This document shows, piece after piece, positions 49,510-59,270 of a stretch of 64,000 nucleotides of DNA (its first letter is position 1; the number at the start of each line of letters is the position of its first letter). Under the pieces are notes generated by a model, which did no database searches, was not told where the DNA came from, and saw nothing but the letters and a program-made list of their open reading frames with translations. The DNA comes from Chryseobacterium indologenes (GTDB lineage Bacteria; Bacteroidota; Bacteroidia; Flavobacteriales; Weeksellaceae), in the NCBI RefSeq assembly GCF_002025665.1, contig NZ_CP018786.1, positions 744,001 to 808,000 on the forward strand, read 5' to 3'. The translations under genes were made by a program, and so were the position numbers.

Positions 49510-51773
49510 TAATTAACTACTCCTATTTTGGCGGTAGCTTTATCAGATCCGTCTTCATTCGTCATCAGGACAAAATAAATTCCTGAGGCTACTCTTGTTC
49601 CTTTCTGATTATTCAGATCCCATTCATAATATCCTCCTCTTGCTACAGCTGAGTGAACTACATTTCCTGCAGCATCTACAATTCTTATATTGGTCTTTTC
49701 TGCAAGGCCTTTTATCGTTACTTTTCCTTTGAAATTAGAATAAACAACAGGATTAGGATATACTACCACATCACCAAAATTAGATGTCACATCTGCAACA
49801 TCTCCCTGATACGTTACAATACCATTATACGTCACAAAATATACCTTACCTGTTTTCTTATCAACTTTTATATCAGTAACACTATTCGTAGGGAGTGGTG
49901 AATTTTCTTTTGTAAAATGTTTTATGGTTCTCTGACCGTCTGAAGACAGGTAATAAACACCACCACCATCAACAGATACCCATTTATAATCACCTGCATC
50001 CACAGCGACCTGAAGAATTGCGGATTCTCGGAAAAGTTCTTCACCTAAACCATTCTGCTCTATAACTATAGGCTCCACTTTTGGCTGGGCGCTTTTTATT
50101 TCTGTTGCTGCATTAGGCATAATCCTTAAGCCTCCGTCCGTACCGATCCATGCATCTCCGGACTTATCAAATGCTACCGATAAAATTCCTCCCGAACTGT
50201 TAAATCCATTAGATGTTCCCAGGATATAATCATTATCATCAGAAAGATTAGTGGCATTTTTATAGTCATATACCCAGAAATTATTAGATCTTGGCAGAGG
50301 AGTCCATAGCATGTTTTCATGGTAAATAGTCTTTTGTATTCCATCACTGGCAAGAACTATTTTCTTGATAAGAAAATCATCAGCTGCTTTATCGTAGATT
50401 CCTATAGAAGGGTTTCCATCATTGAACCCAAAAGAAACAAACAGATTATTTTGCGGGTCTACAGCAAAACCTACCGGACGTCTGAGGTAAGGCTGTGCTC
50501 CCAGATTATAATATTTTACCAGTTCAAAATCTTTGCTTGTAGGATTATATTTCATTTTATATACCCCGTTATCCAACATTGTATAATTGGTAAAGAGTAC
50601 TTCATTACTGTTATAAGGACTTATAATAGCATCCAATACGTTGATAAAGATGGGACGATTGGGATTACTTTTATTGAAAAATGAAGGATAAATCCACTCT
50701 GTACCATTGAAATAATAAAATCCTGGTTCTTGTGGCTGAATAAACGGATGGTTGTAGTTATTGGCTCTGGCACCAGAGGAAACCAGAAGCTGATTATTAT
50801 CAAAAAGATTGATATTATAAGCAAAATTGAAGTAAGGTCCGGAAGGTTTAAAAGTATTGTTCCCTTCATCCTTAATTCCCGATAATACTGTTCCGCCTAA
50901 AATCTTTCCACCAGCTGTTAAAGCAGTATTACATTCTTCACCAAGGCTTACCGCATTTTGCGATACTCCGTTGATTCCATAAGTGTATACTCTGTTATCT
51001 GTAACCACAATACTATTTGAAGTCATAACAACATCCCTGATTTTTTCAAAAGTAGTCGGAAGCTGTGTTGGAGTACCGTTGTTATAAATATAAGCTGCTG
51101 TAGCCGTTGAATAAACCAATTCTGATTCTGAATCTATGTGTTTGAAAGCTCCCGGAGCTTCCGTTGTCCAGGTAGAATATACAGGAAATGTAGTATTCAT
51201 TTGATGACTTTTCAATCCTGTATCTGTTACAGAATATACTTTATTCCCGAATATCGTAGCTTCATTACTTGCCTGATAAACACCACCGGACAGGAAAAAT
51301 GCAGAATCACCAAACTCTTTATTCTGAAGGTTAAATATGGAAACTCCATATCCAACAGAAATGACAGCCTGATTTCCGGTGATAGAAATGTGGTTAATCT
51401 TTTTATCTCCATTATATCCTGTAGCAATAGGAATATCAACAATATATTTGATCTCCTGCGGGGTAATCACATCCATAGATCCGTTTTCATAACCAATAAG
51501 CCCTGTTTTAGTCTGAGGATTATAATCGAAAGCGGTAATTCCGATGTTGTGCAGACCATTGGCTTTGGATAACTTCGTAATTTCTCCTGTTGATATTGTA
51601 TAATAGAATATTCCGTTTTGAGTGGCTGCAATGATTTTTCCATTGTCTTCTTTCATTGCTAAGACATTATTGTAGGAAAAAAGATCTGCCCACTTTTTGG
51701 ATGAAATTACCTGCGCTTTTGTCAGTTGCAGGGATGCTAAAATACCAAGAGAAATTATAGAGAGTTTTTTCAT
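49509..51773 (-). CDS. porZ: PorZ-like T9SS beta-propeller protein
   Basis: Exported protein of 754 aa with signal peptide (residues 1-20, 'LGILASLQLTKAQ'), two seven-bladed beta-propellers of the two-component-regulator-propeller type ('NNVLAMKEDNGKIIAATQNGIF' in parts) and a C-terminal type A sorting domain starting 'VVVYPNPV' and ending 'TAKIGVVN'. PorZ is part of the surface attachment complex of the type IX secretion system that links cargo to lipopolysaccharide. Next to recO, the usual gene order in this phylum. Confidence 0.87.
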   Translation of the reverse strand: MKKLSIISLGILASLQLTKAQVISSKKWADLFSYNNVLAMKEDNGKIIAATQNGIFYYTISTGEITKLSKANGLHNIGITAFDYNPQTKTGLIGYENGSMDVITPQEIKYIVDIPIATGYNGDKKINHISITGNQAVISVGYGVSIFNLQNKEFGDSAFFLSGGVYQASNEATIFGNKVYSVTDTGLKSHQMNTTFPVYSTWTTEAPGAFKHIDSESELVYSTATAAYIYNNGTPTQLPTTFEKIRDVVMTSNSIVVTDNRVYTYGINGVSQNAVSLGEECNTALTAGGKILGGTVLSGIKDEGNNTFKPSGPYFNFAYNINLFDNNQLLVSSGARANNYNHPFIQPQEPGFYYFNGTEWIYPSFFNKSNPNRPIFINVLDAIISPYNSNEVLFTNYTMLDNGVYKMKYNPTSKDFELVKYYNLGAQPYLRRPVGFAVDPQNNLFVSFGFNDGNPSIGIYDKAADDFLIKKIVLASDGIQKTIYHENMLWTPLPRSNNFWVYDYKNATNLSDDNDYILGTSNGFNSSGGILSVAFDKSGDAWIGTDGGLRIMPNAATEIKSAQPKVEPIVIEQNGLGEELFRESAILQVAVDAGDYKWVSVDGGGVYYLSSDGQRTIKHFTKENSPLPTNSVTDIKVDKKTGKVYFVTYNGIVTYQGDVADVTSNFGDVVVYPNPVVYSNFKGKVTIKGLAEKTNIRIVDAAGNVVHSAVARGGYYEWDLNNQKGTRVASGIYFVLMTNEDGSDKATAKIGVVN

Positions 51774-51774
51774 A

Positions 51775-52725
51775 TTATGCGGTTATGCTGCTATCTATCA
51801 CCTGATTGTTCCAGGAAATATGCTGTACGTTTTTGTTTGTATCAAAATAAAAATCTATTCTACCTAAAAGAAGACCTGCCCATCCCACCTGGTTAACAAG
51901 GACATTTTTGCCCTGTCTGTTGGTAAAGGTCTGAGGTTCCGGTAAGAATGTATGAGTATGGCCTCCTAAGATAATATCAATATTTTCTGTATTGACCGCT
52001 AAAATTTTATCACTTATTTTATTAGGTTCGTCCCTGTAGTCGTAACCGATGTGTGAAAGACAAATCACAAGATCACATTTCTTCTCTTTCTTCAGGAAGT
52101 TTGAATAATGCTGTGCTACATCAATCGGGTTGGAATAAACGGTTTCTCCGTACTGTTTTTTGCCTACAAGTCCATCCAGCTGGATTCCCACTCCAAAAAT
52201 TCCTACTTTGATTCCATTCTTATTGAATATCTGGTAGGGAAAAGTTTTCCCGTCAAGAACAGTGTTTTTAAAATCATAATTGGAACAGATAAAAGGAAAC
52301 TTCGCATTAGGAAGCACTTTTAAAAATCCATCAAGTCCATTGTCGAAATCATGATTTCCCATGGTAGAGGCGTCATATTTCATCATAGACATTAATTTGA
52401 ACTCCAGTTCTCCTCCGAAGAAATTAAAATAAGGAGTTCCCTGGAAAATATCTCCGGAATCAAGAAGAAGAACATTGCTTTCCTGACTTCTGATCTGTTG
52501 GATTAAGTTTGCCCTTCTTGCAAAACCTCCCTGATTAGGATTTTTGGTATAGCTTGCATCAAAAGGCTCTATTCTGCTATGTTGGTCATTGGTATGTAGA
52601 ATAGTCAGTTTATTTGCAGATTTTAAATTAAGAATTTTTAATTCCTCTGCCATCATCATATTGGGAGCTAAAGCCATTGCTAAAGATCCTCCGCCTATTG
52701 CTTTTAAAAAACTTTTTCTATCCAT
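51775..52725 (-). CDS. Metallophosphatase, N-terminal half of a 5'-nucleotidase
   Basis: Exported calcineurin-like phosphoesterase of 316 aa with a Tat-like N-terminus ('DRKSFLKAIGGGSLAMALAP'). Metal ligands are in 'LHTNDQHSRI', 'LLDSGDIFQGTPYFN', 'MGNHDFDNG' and 'LGGHTHTF'. This is the catalytic domain of UshA/5'-nucleotidase, coded here as a protein of its own. The matching C-terminal domain is the next upstream gene, 2 bp away in the same operon. Confidence 0.9.
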   Translation of the reverse strand: MDRKSFLKAIGGGSLAMALAPNMMMAEELKILNLKSANKLTILHTNDQHSRIEPFDASYTKNPNQGGFARRANLIQQIRSQESNVLLLDSGDIFQGTPYFNFFGGELEFKLMSMMKYDASTMGNHDFDNGLDGFLKVLPNAKFPFICSNYDFKNTVLDGKTFPYQIFNKNGIKVGIFGVGIQLDGLVGKKQYGETVYSNPIDVAQHYSNFLKKEKKCDLVICLSHIGYDYRDEPNKISDKILAVNTENIDIILGGHTHTFLPEPQTFTNRQGKNVLVNQVGWAGLLLGRIDFYFDTNKNVQHISWNNQVIDSSITA

Positions 52726-52727
52726 TA

Positions 52728-53483
52728 TTACTTCCCAATAAAATTTAAACGAACATCCGAATTAGCCACCACTTCAGGTGATTTTTTAAAATAATCGATA
52801 AATAAATCTCTCATTTTAATTCCTGTTGCAATGGATTCTCCTTTGGCAAAGAATTTCATATTGTCTCCTCCCAGTGCAAGATAGTCTGAAGTAGCAATAT
52901 AATAATCTTTAGAAGGATCTACTGTATTACCATTGATTAAGGATTTGATTACCTGTCCGTTTTTTGTTTCAATATATAAATGAGAAACAGGATTGTTGAC
53001 CTGCGTTTTTGCATAATACTCAAAAAGCCCCTGTAAATCTGCTCCTTTCATTTTTACAATGACCACTTCATTTTCGAAAGGCATTACTTCAAATACATTT
53101 TTAAGTAAAATATCTCCTTTTCCAATAGTGGTTCGAATTCCTCCGATATTGATTAGTGCAGCGTCTACGTTTTGCTTAAGATGAGTTTTAATCCATTCAT
53201 TACCTCCTTCAAACGTATAGTCAGCTAAAAGATTACCCAGATTGCTGTTATCGCCCTGCTTGGTAAGATCCACATTGGTATGCGAGATCTTCTGGTTCAT
53301 TTCTTTGTCCAGTTTCAGCTTATAAGGTTCGATAAATTTTACAAACTCCTCATCATTCTTTAGCTCATTATTAATAGAAATATTTTTCTGGGTCTTTACA
53401 CTCACAAGCTGCGGCACAGAAGCCGTTTTGCATGCAGTAAGCGACACCAGAGCAATTCCTAGTAATAAGAATTTATTTTTCAT
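52728..53483 (-). CDS. 5'-nucleotidase C-terminal domain lipoprotein
   Basis: Lipoprotein of 251 aa: signal peptide with lipobox 'LTAC' (Cys18) after 'MKNKFLLLGIALVS'. The rest is a 5_nucleotid_C domain ('ALINIGGIRTTIGKGDILL', 'PFENEVVIVKMKG', 'DYLALGGDNMKFF'), which in the usual enzyme binds the nucleobase. It should reach the active site of the separate phosphatase gene that follows by 2 bp, so substrate binding and catalysis are split between two polypeptides. ATG 53483 is chosen since the signal peptide begins there. Confidence 0.87.
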   Translation of the reverse strand: MKNKFLLLGIALVSLTACKTASVPQLVSVKTQKNISINNELKNDEEFVKFIEPYKLKLDKEMNQKISHTNVDLTKQGDNSNLGNLLADYTFEGGNEWIKTHLKQNVDAALINIGGIRTTIGKGDILLKNVFEVMPFENEVVIVKMKGADLQGLFEYYAKTQVNNPVSHLYIETKNGQVIKSLINGNTVDPSKDYYIATSDYLALGGDNMKFFAKGESIATGIKMRDLFIDYFKKSPEVVANSDVRLNFIGK

Positions 53484-53563
53484 AATCTCTTTTAGTATAT
53501 GCAAATATAACTATATGTATAATAAAACATTATTATTTATTATAAATTCTTACTGTAAATTAT

Positions 53564-53571
53564 TAAATTTG
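53564..53571 (+). promoter_or_regulatory. -7 element of dapA
   Basis: TAAATTTG lies 20 nt before the dapA ATG. Confidence 0.5.
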
Positions 53572-53590
53572 ACAAAAATAATTCTAACAG

Positions 53591-54463
53591 ATGAGCATTT
53601 TAAAAGGAGTAGGAGTTGCATTGGTAACGCCCTTTAATGAAGATTTATCCGTTGACTTCGACAGTTTAACAAAACTGGTAGAGTACAATATCGAAAACGG
53701 AACCAATTATTTAGTTGTATTGGGAACAACGGCAGAAGCCGCAACGCTTTCTGCAGAGGAGAAAAAACAGGTAATTGAGCATATCATTAAGGTGAATAAT
53801 AAACGTCTTCCTTTAGTTTTGGGAATTGGCGGTAACGATACTCTTGACGTCAAGAAACAGATTGAAGAAGCAGATCTTTCTGCATTTGAAGCCGTACTTT
53901 CAGTATCTCCATACTATAATAAACCTAACCAGGAAGGTCTTTATCAACATTATAAAGCTTTAGCTTCCACAGGGAAAAATATTATTATTTATAATGTTCC
54001 GTCAAGAACGGGGCAAAATGTAGAAGCAGATACTACGCTTCGTCTTGCAAAGGAATTTCCGAACTTATTCCTGATTAAGGAAGCTTCTCCTAACATTCTT
54101 CAGTATTTTGATATTCTGAGAAAGAAACCTGAAGGATTTTCTTTAGTTTCCGGAGATGATGAATATACATTACCGGTAACATTAGCAGGTGGAGATGGAG
54201 TGATTTCAGTAATCGGGCAGGCATATCCTAAAGAATTTTCTACGATGGTACAGCTGGCTTTCGAAGGTAAAGTAAAGGAAGCTTATGAAATTCATAACAA
54301 ACTGGTAGATATTACCCGTCTGATTTTTGCTGAAGGTAACCCTTGTGGTATTAAAGTAATACTAACAGAAAAAGGAATCATCAAAAATTATCTGAGACTT
54401 CCTTTGGTAAAAGCTTCAGAAGGACTTCATGCAAAAATTAAAGCTGAAATGGCTAAGATTTAA
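53591..54463 (+). CDS. dapA: 4-hydroxy-tetrahydrodipicolinate synthase
   Basis: TIM-barrel enzyme of 290 aa that condenses pyruvate with aspartate semialdehyde in the lysine and meso-diaminopimelate pathway. The Schiff-base Lys is in 'LFLIKEASPN', the catalytic Tyr/Arg in 'IIYNVPSRTG' and the first motif 'GTTAEAATLSAEEK' binds pyruvate. Full length. Monocistronic. Confidence 0.95.
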   Translation: MSILKGVGVALVTPFNEDLSVDFDSLTKLVEYNIENGTNYLVVLGTTAEAATLSAEEKKQVIEHIIKVNNKRLPLVLGIGGNDTLDVKKQIEEADLSAFEAVLSVSPYYNKPNQEGLYQHYKALASTGKNIIIYNVPSRTGQNVEADTTLRLAKEFPNLFLIKEASPNILQYFDILRKKPEGFSLVSGDDEYTLPVTLAGGDGVISVIGQAYPKEFSTMVQLAFEGKVKEAYEIHNKLVDITRLIFAEGNPCGIKVILTEKGIIKNYLRLPLVKASEGLHAKIKAEMAKI

Positions 54464-54587
54464 TTTAATAATGAACCGACAAAATGGTTTTTAATAATGT
54501 TAAAAACTCATCAGTCATCATTGAACAATATAAAGGGTGAAAAGTTTAGGCTTTTCACTTTTTTTAATCATCATAATATAACCAATC

Positions 54588-55091
54588 ATGAAATTACAAC
54601 AGGCAACAGCAGCAGATATCCCTTTGATTCAGGATCTTGCAAGACGATCATGGGAAAATGCTTATGCAGACATTCTTTCGAAAGAACAAATGGAGTTTAT
54701 GCTCGCAGAAATGTATTCTGAAAAGGAAATTTTACATCATTTCCAAAATCCGAATTATCATTATTATCTTATTCAGGATGAAAATAATGATACCAGTGAA
54801 GGCTTTATCGGATACGAGTATAACTATGAAGAGAAAACCACCAAATTACACAGGATTTATCTGGTTCCTGAGAGTAAAGGAAAAGGATTTGGGAAAGGAG
54901 CACTTCAGTTTCTGAATGAGAAAGTTTCTGAAAACGGAAACAACAGAATTATCCTGAATGTCAACAAAAACAATGCTGCCAGAAACTTCTACGAATCCCA
55001 GGGATACAAAGTGTATGACGAGGGTGTTTTTGATATTGGTAACGGTTTTGTGATGGATGATTTTCTTATGGAATATCTAATTCACAGATAA
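54588..55091 (+). CDS. GNAT family N-acetyltransferase
   Basis: Acetyltransferase of 167 aa with motif A 'LHRIYLVPESKGKGFGKGAL' (about residues 85-104) and motif B 'ILNVNKNNAARNFYESQGYK'. The N-terminal 'MKLQQATAADIPLIQDLARR' is typical for the family. Substrate unknown. A hairpin-forming GTGAAAAGTTT / CTTTTCAC segment in the 124-bp gap after dapA lies just before it and probably ends the dapA transcript. Confidence 0.87.
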   Translation: MKLQQATAADIPLIQDLARRSWENAYADILSKEQMEFMLAEMYSEKEILHHFQNPNYHYYLIQDENNDTSEGFIGYEYNYEEKTTKLHRIYLVPESKGKGFGKGALQFLNEKVSENGNNRIILNVNKNNAARNFYESQGYKVYDEGVFDIGNGFVMDDFLMEYLIHR

Positions 55092-55385
55092 ATGACTTAA
55101 AATTTTGTAACTTTATCCTGTAATTCTATAACAAGTGATTTCTTTTTTTAATTCATCTTTGCTTCAGAACCAAATCACTTATACAATACATTCATATGCT
55201 TGGTTTTGAGCTGAAAAGCTTTTTATCAGTATATTTTTTTCATCCTTAGTGTTTAAATTCCTGTATTCTAAAATACAGGAGTTTTTTCGTATATATAGTA
55301 AAATATTAAAAATATACATCTATTTCACATTTACTTGAAATAAATTATTATATTTACTAAATAATATTGGCTTATATATACTAGG

Positions 55386-55967
55386 ATGAAAATGTATGTT
55401 AAATTTGATTTCAATGCCCTTTGTAAAAAGGTATTGGACGAGAAACTTAAAGAACACGGGCTGAAGTACAGATTACTGAACTTCGGTGAAGTGGAATTCT
55501 ATGAGCCCCTTACACAAGAACAGCACAATCTTTTTAAGAAAAATCTTGAAGATTATGGGATCGAGATCATAGAAAGCCAAAAAAGTGCGCTGGTACAGAA
55601 AATAAAAGATGCTATTGTAGAGCTTGTCTTTTCTGATGAAATTATACCGGTAAAAGCGTCCATATATATTTCTGAAAAGCTGAATCACAGCTATGGATAT
55701 CTTTCCAATCTTTTTTCAGAAGTTGCTTATACCTCTATTGAGAATTTTATTATTCTGCAAAAAATTGAGCATGCAAAGGCTCTGATCATAAGAAATAAAC
55801 AAAGTCTTACAGAAATTGCCCATAAGCTGAACTATTCCAGCGTGGCGCATTTAAGTACCCAGTTCAAAAATACAACAGGAATTACACCATCCCAGTTTCA
55901 AAAAATTATTGGCAAACGAAGAAGAGCACAAAGCACTGTAATAAACCATAAAATGCAGTATGAATAA
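55386..55967 (+). CDS. AraC family transcriptional regulator
   Basis: Protein of 193 aa with an 80-residue N-terminal domain of the type found in Chryseobacterium AraC regulators ('YRLLNFGEVEFYEPLTQEQ') and a C-terminal pair of HTH motifs: 'KASIYISEKLNHSYGYLSNL' and 'LTEIAHKLNYSSVAHLSTQF'. The second HTH is followed by the AraC signature 'FKNTTGITPSQF'. Its stop overlaps the start of the receiver gene by 8 bp, so the two are translationally coupled and likely cooperate. Confidence 0.88.
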   Translation: MKMYVKFDFNALCKKVLDEKLKEHGLKYRLLNFGEVEFYEPLTQEQHNLFKKNLEDYGIEIIESQKSALVQKIKDAIVELVFSDEIIPVKASIYISEKLNHSYGYLSNLFSEVAYTSIENFIILQKIEHAKALIIRNKQSLTEIAHKLNYSSVAHLSTQFKNTTGITPSQFQKIIGKRRRAQSTVINHKMQYE

Positions 55968-56409
55968 AGAATTTCTGAACGTAATTGTAGCAGATAACGA
56001 TGAAAACACTTTGATTTTTTTTAAAAATATTCTGAAAGAGTTGAAAATCTCTATAAAAGTTCAATGTTTCAGTAACGGAAACAATCTGATGGAATACCTG
56101 AATAATGATGATGCAGTAGTTCCGGAACTTGTTTTTATCAATTATATGATTCCCGGAAAAGAAAGCATGGAATGCCTGGAAGATATCGGTTCGAATTCAA
56201 AATTCAACAATATGGTAACGGCTATTTTTTCTGACCCCATTCCGGAAAATGAAATAGAAGACATTTTTGTAAAAGGAGCTCATATTTTTATGAAAAAACC
56301 TGAGTGTTTTGAGAAGCTTAAAAAGGTACTTACGGAAGTGATTACCATCAATTGGCAGTATCATACTTCTGGATTGAATAAAGATAATTTCATCTTGAAA
56401 ATAGGATGA
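55960..56409 (+). CDS. Pseudo-receiver domain protein (response-regulator-like)
   Basis: CheY-like domain of 149 aa without an output domain. The acidic pocket 'VADNDENT' (Asp12, Asp14) and the conserved Lys in 'IFMKKP' are present, but the phospho-acceptor position in 'LVFINYMIPG' is Asn61 instead of Asp. Such pseudo-receivers act without phosphorylation, through partner binding. The overlap with the AraC gene suggests it modulates that regulator. Confidence 0.82.
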   Translation: MNKEFLNVIVADNDENTLIFFKNILKELKISIKVQCFSNGNNLMEYLNNDDAVVPELVFINYMIPGKESMECLEDIGSNSKFNNMVTAIFSDPIPENEIEDIFVKGAHIFMKKPECFEKLKKVLTEVITINWQYHTSGLNKDNFILKIG

Positions 56410-56991
56410 ATAAAGGATTTGTTAATTAAATATTAATAATTTTTAAATCATATTTATAGCATACTATTCACAAATAGGTGAAAATTTTATAACTAATGAT
56501 TAAAATAATATAAAAGGCAACTGAATTAATATACAGACATTTGTAAAAGTAAACTAAGACACAAATTTCATAATATAGTAGAAGATACAGATGAATGAAA
56601 GTAATTGTTTCTAAAGAACAAAATTATATAAATCACGATGTTAGTTAAACAAAATGGATTATACTAATTTTCCAATTATAAAGCACAGAAGATCTTTAAA
56701 CAAAACGGTACAATCATGAAAACTCAATAAGTAGTTGGAGATATTTTTATTCGTTTCATTCCCTCATCTCCACCGAAACACAGTTAGTTTTTATAATAAG
56801 CAAGTTGGAAAAAAATAATTCATTTTGTTTTTTATAATTTATTTTAATAGTTATGGTTTTAGCTCATTATTATATTGTTATATAAATATTTTCACACCAC
56901 ATCACAAAATATTAAGCCTGAACTATTAAAATAAATTTTTTTTGGACATACCAAAAAGTAATTTCTTCTAAATAACAGTTTTATAAGGGGG
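56410..56991. other. Long intergenic region ending in an orphan terminator
   Basis: About 580 bp without a supported ORF. AT-rich, with no obvious promoter. It ends in a plus-strand terminator (next feature), which suggests that a transcript runs through at least part of it. Confidence 0.5.
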
Positions 56992-57021
56992 CCGCAGGAA
57001 GTTTTTTCTGCGGTTTTTTTT
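56992..57021 (+). terminator. Strong plus-strand intrinsic terminator
   Basis: CCGCAG (56992-56997) pairs with CTGCGG (57008-57013), loop GAAGTTTTTT, followed by eight T residues. On the minus strand no T-run follows. The nearest plus-strand gene ends 580 bp upstream. Confidence 0.8.
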
Positions 57022-59107
57022 ATGATATTTTACTCCACTTATTTTTTCCTTTGTAGTATCTGATATAATAATTTTTGATGATCAGATTGTCAGGTCTTGA
57101 AAGCATAGGATCTGCTTCAAGTATTCTTTCTACCGTATTTTTTGTTGTTTTGATGATCACCGAATCATTAATAAGATCCAGTCTTTTAAAATCTACCACA
57201 CCACTTTGCTGAGTACCCAATATATCTCCGGGGCCGCGAAGTTGCATATCCACCTCGGAAATTTTAAAACCGTCATTGGTTTCTGTCATTGTTTTAATAC
57301 GTGTTCTGCTTTCTTTTGACAACTTATCGGAAGTCATCAGGATACAGTAACTCTGTTCAGCTCCTCTTCCCACACGGCCTCTGAGCTGGTGAAGCTGTGA
57401 TAGTCCGAACCTTTCTGAGCTTTCAATCACCATTACCGAAGCATTCGGAACGTTTACCCCAACTTCAATTACCGTTGTTGCAACCATTATTTCAGCTTTT
57501 CCTGAAGCAAAATAAGCCATGGCAGCATCTTTTTCATCTGGTTTCATTTTTCCGTGAAGCATGGTCACATTGTATTCTGAGAAATAATCCATTACATGCT
57601 CCAAACCTTCCATCAGATTTTTATAATCCAGCGTTTCTGATTCTTCAATGAGAGGATATACGAAATAAATCTGCCTGCCTTTTTTGATTTCATCTTTACA
57701 GAAATTATACACATACAATCTGTCTTTTTCCCTGCGGTGGGCTGTAATAATAGACTTTCTTCCTACAGGCATCTCATCTATCACGGAAACATCCAGATCG
57801 GAATAAAAACTCATGGCCAGAGTTCTTGGGATAGGAGTGGCGGTCATCACCAGAATATGGGGCGGGATTTTATTTTTAGCCCACAATTTAGCCCTTTGAG
57901 CAACTCCGAATCTATGCTGTTCATCAATAATGGCTAATCCCAGGTTTTTAAATTTAACCTTGTCTTCTAAAACGGCATGAGTTCCTACCAAAATAGAAAG
58001 TGTACCATTTTCCAGTTCTTCATGAATAATTCTTCTTTCTGCTGCTTTGGTAGAACCTGTGAGAAGTCGGATATTAATTCCTGTTTTTTCCAACAGCTCT
58101 TTGATACCATTGTAATGTTGTTGGGCAAGAATTTCCGTGGGAGCCATCAGACAGCTTTGAAAGCCGTTGTCCATTGCGATAAGCATGGTAAGAAGGGCAA
58201 CCATCGTTTTCCCAGAACCTACATCACCCTGCAAAAGCCTGTTCATCTGAATCGGCCTTTTCATGTCCATTCTTATTTCTTTCAAAACCCTTTTCTGCGC
58301 ATTGGTAAGCTCAAAAGGAAGGTGTTTTTCATAAAAATCATTGAAGTGATCTCCAATAATCGGGAAAGGATTACCATGGGACTGTGTTTTATGATGGAGT
58401 TTCTTTAAGCCATATCCTAACTGAAAGAAAAATGATTCTTCAAATTTCAGTCTGTAATCTGCTTTATCAAAATGTTCCTGATCTTTTGGAAAGTGAACAT
58501 TCAGAAAAGCATGTTGTCTTGACATGAACTTGAATGTCTTCATCAGATATTCCGGAAAATTTTCTTCAATAAGACTCGGTATCTCTTTGCAGATATTTCT
58601 TAAAGCATTTTGGAAAAATCTTTGATTTAATCCTCTTTTGGTCAGTTTTTCAGAACTCGGATAAATCGGTTTAAGACGGGTGTCGCCTTCCTTTTTTTCT
58701 TCTGCTTCAATCTCAGGATGCGGCATAGAAAACTGGCGGTTGAAAACATTAATCTTCCCAAAAATATAAACCTCTTTATTGATTGGAAGCTGTTCTTTCA
58801 ACCACTTGGAGTATTGAAACCAAACCAGATCTATACTACCTGTTTCATCATTGAACTTTGCAGATAATCGCTTGGTTTTACCAGTCTGAATTTCCTGTAC
58901 CTGAGTAATTCTTCCCTTCAATTGTATTTCCTGACTGGTTTCTTCTTTGAGCTGAGAAACGGTATAGATTTTACTTTTGTCCAGATAACGGATAGGGTAG
59001 AAATTCAACATGTCTTCTACAGTAGATAACCCCAACACACTTTTGATGAGTTTGGCTCTTTCCGGACCTATTCCTTTTACATATTCTATGGAGGTTTCGA
59101 GATTCAT
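57020..59107 (-). CDS. recG: ATP-dependent DNA helicase RecG
   Basis: RecG of 695 aa. The N-terminal wedge/OB domain ('LKGRITQVQEIQTGKTKRLS') binds branched DNA; helicase motifs follow: Walker A 'LLQGDVGSGKTMVALLT', motif II 'AIIDEQHRFG' (DEQH), motif III 'MTATPIPRT', and 'LHQLRGRVGRGAEQSYCIL' as motif VI. RecG remodels stalled replication forks and Holliday junctions. Full length; monocistronic. Confidence 0.95.
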   Translation of the reverse strand: MNLETSIEYVKGIGPERAKLIKSVLGLSTVEDMLNFYPIRYLDKSKIYTVSQLKEETSQEIQLKGRITQVQEIQTGKTKRLSAKFNDETGSIDLVWFQYSKWLKEQLPINKEVYIFGKINVFNRQFSMPHPEIEAEEKKEGDTRLKPIYPSSEKLTKRGLNQRFFQNALRNICKEIPSLIEENFPEYLMKTFKFMSRQHAFLNVHFPKDQEHFDKADYRLKFEESFFFQLGYGLKKLHHKTQSHGNPFPIIGDHFNDFYEKHLPFELTNAQKRVLKEIRMDMKRPIQMNRLLQGDVGSGKTMVALLTMLIAMDNGFQSCLMAPTEILAQQHYNGIKELLEKTGINIRLLTGSTKAAERRIIHEELENGTLSILVGTHAVLEDKVKFKNLGLAIIDEQHRFGVAQRAKLWAKNKIPPHILVMTATPIPRTLAMSFYSDLDVSVIDEMPVGRKSIITAHRREKDRLYVYNFCKDEIKKGRQIYFVYPLIEESETLDYKNLMEGLEHVMDYFSEYNVTMLHGKMKPDEKDAAMAYFASGKAEIMVATTVIEVGVNVPNASVMVIESSERFGLSQLHQLRGRVGRGAEQSYCILMTSDKLSKESRTRIKTMTETNDGFKISEVDMQLRGPGDILGTQQSGVVDFKRLDLINDSVIIKTTKNTVERILEADPMLSRPDNLIIKNYYIRYYKGKNKWSKIS

Positions 59108-59270
59108 TTTCAGGTTTCAGGATACTAATTTTCGAATTTTTTGATCCTTATTTCGGATAATAGAAATAAAGGTTCGAATTTCGGTAAAATAAAAAAGACT
59201 TCCAAAAAATTGGAAGCCTCTATAGTGAATTTTTAGAATTGAAACAGAAAATCCGTTTCAGAGTTCTCAA

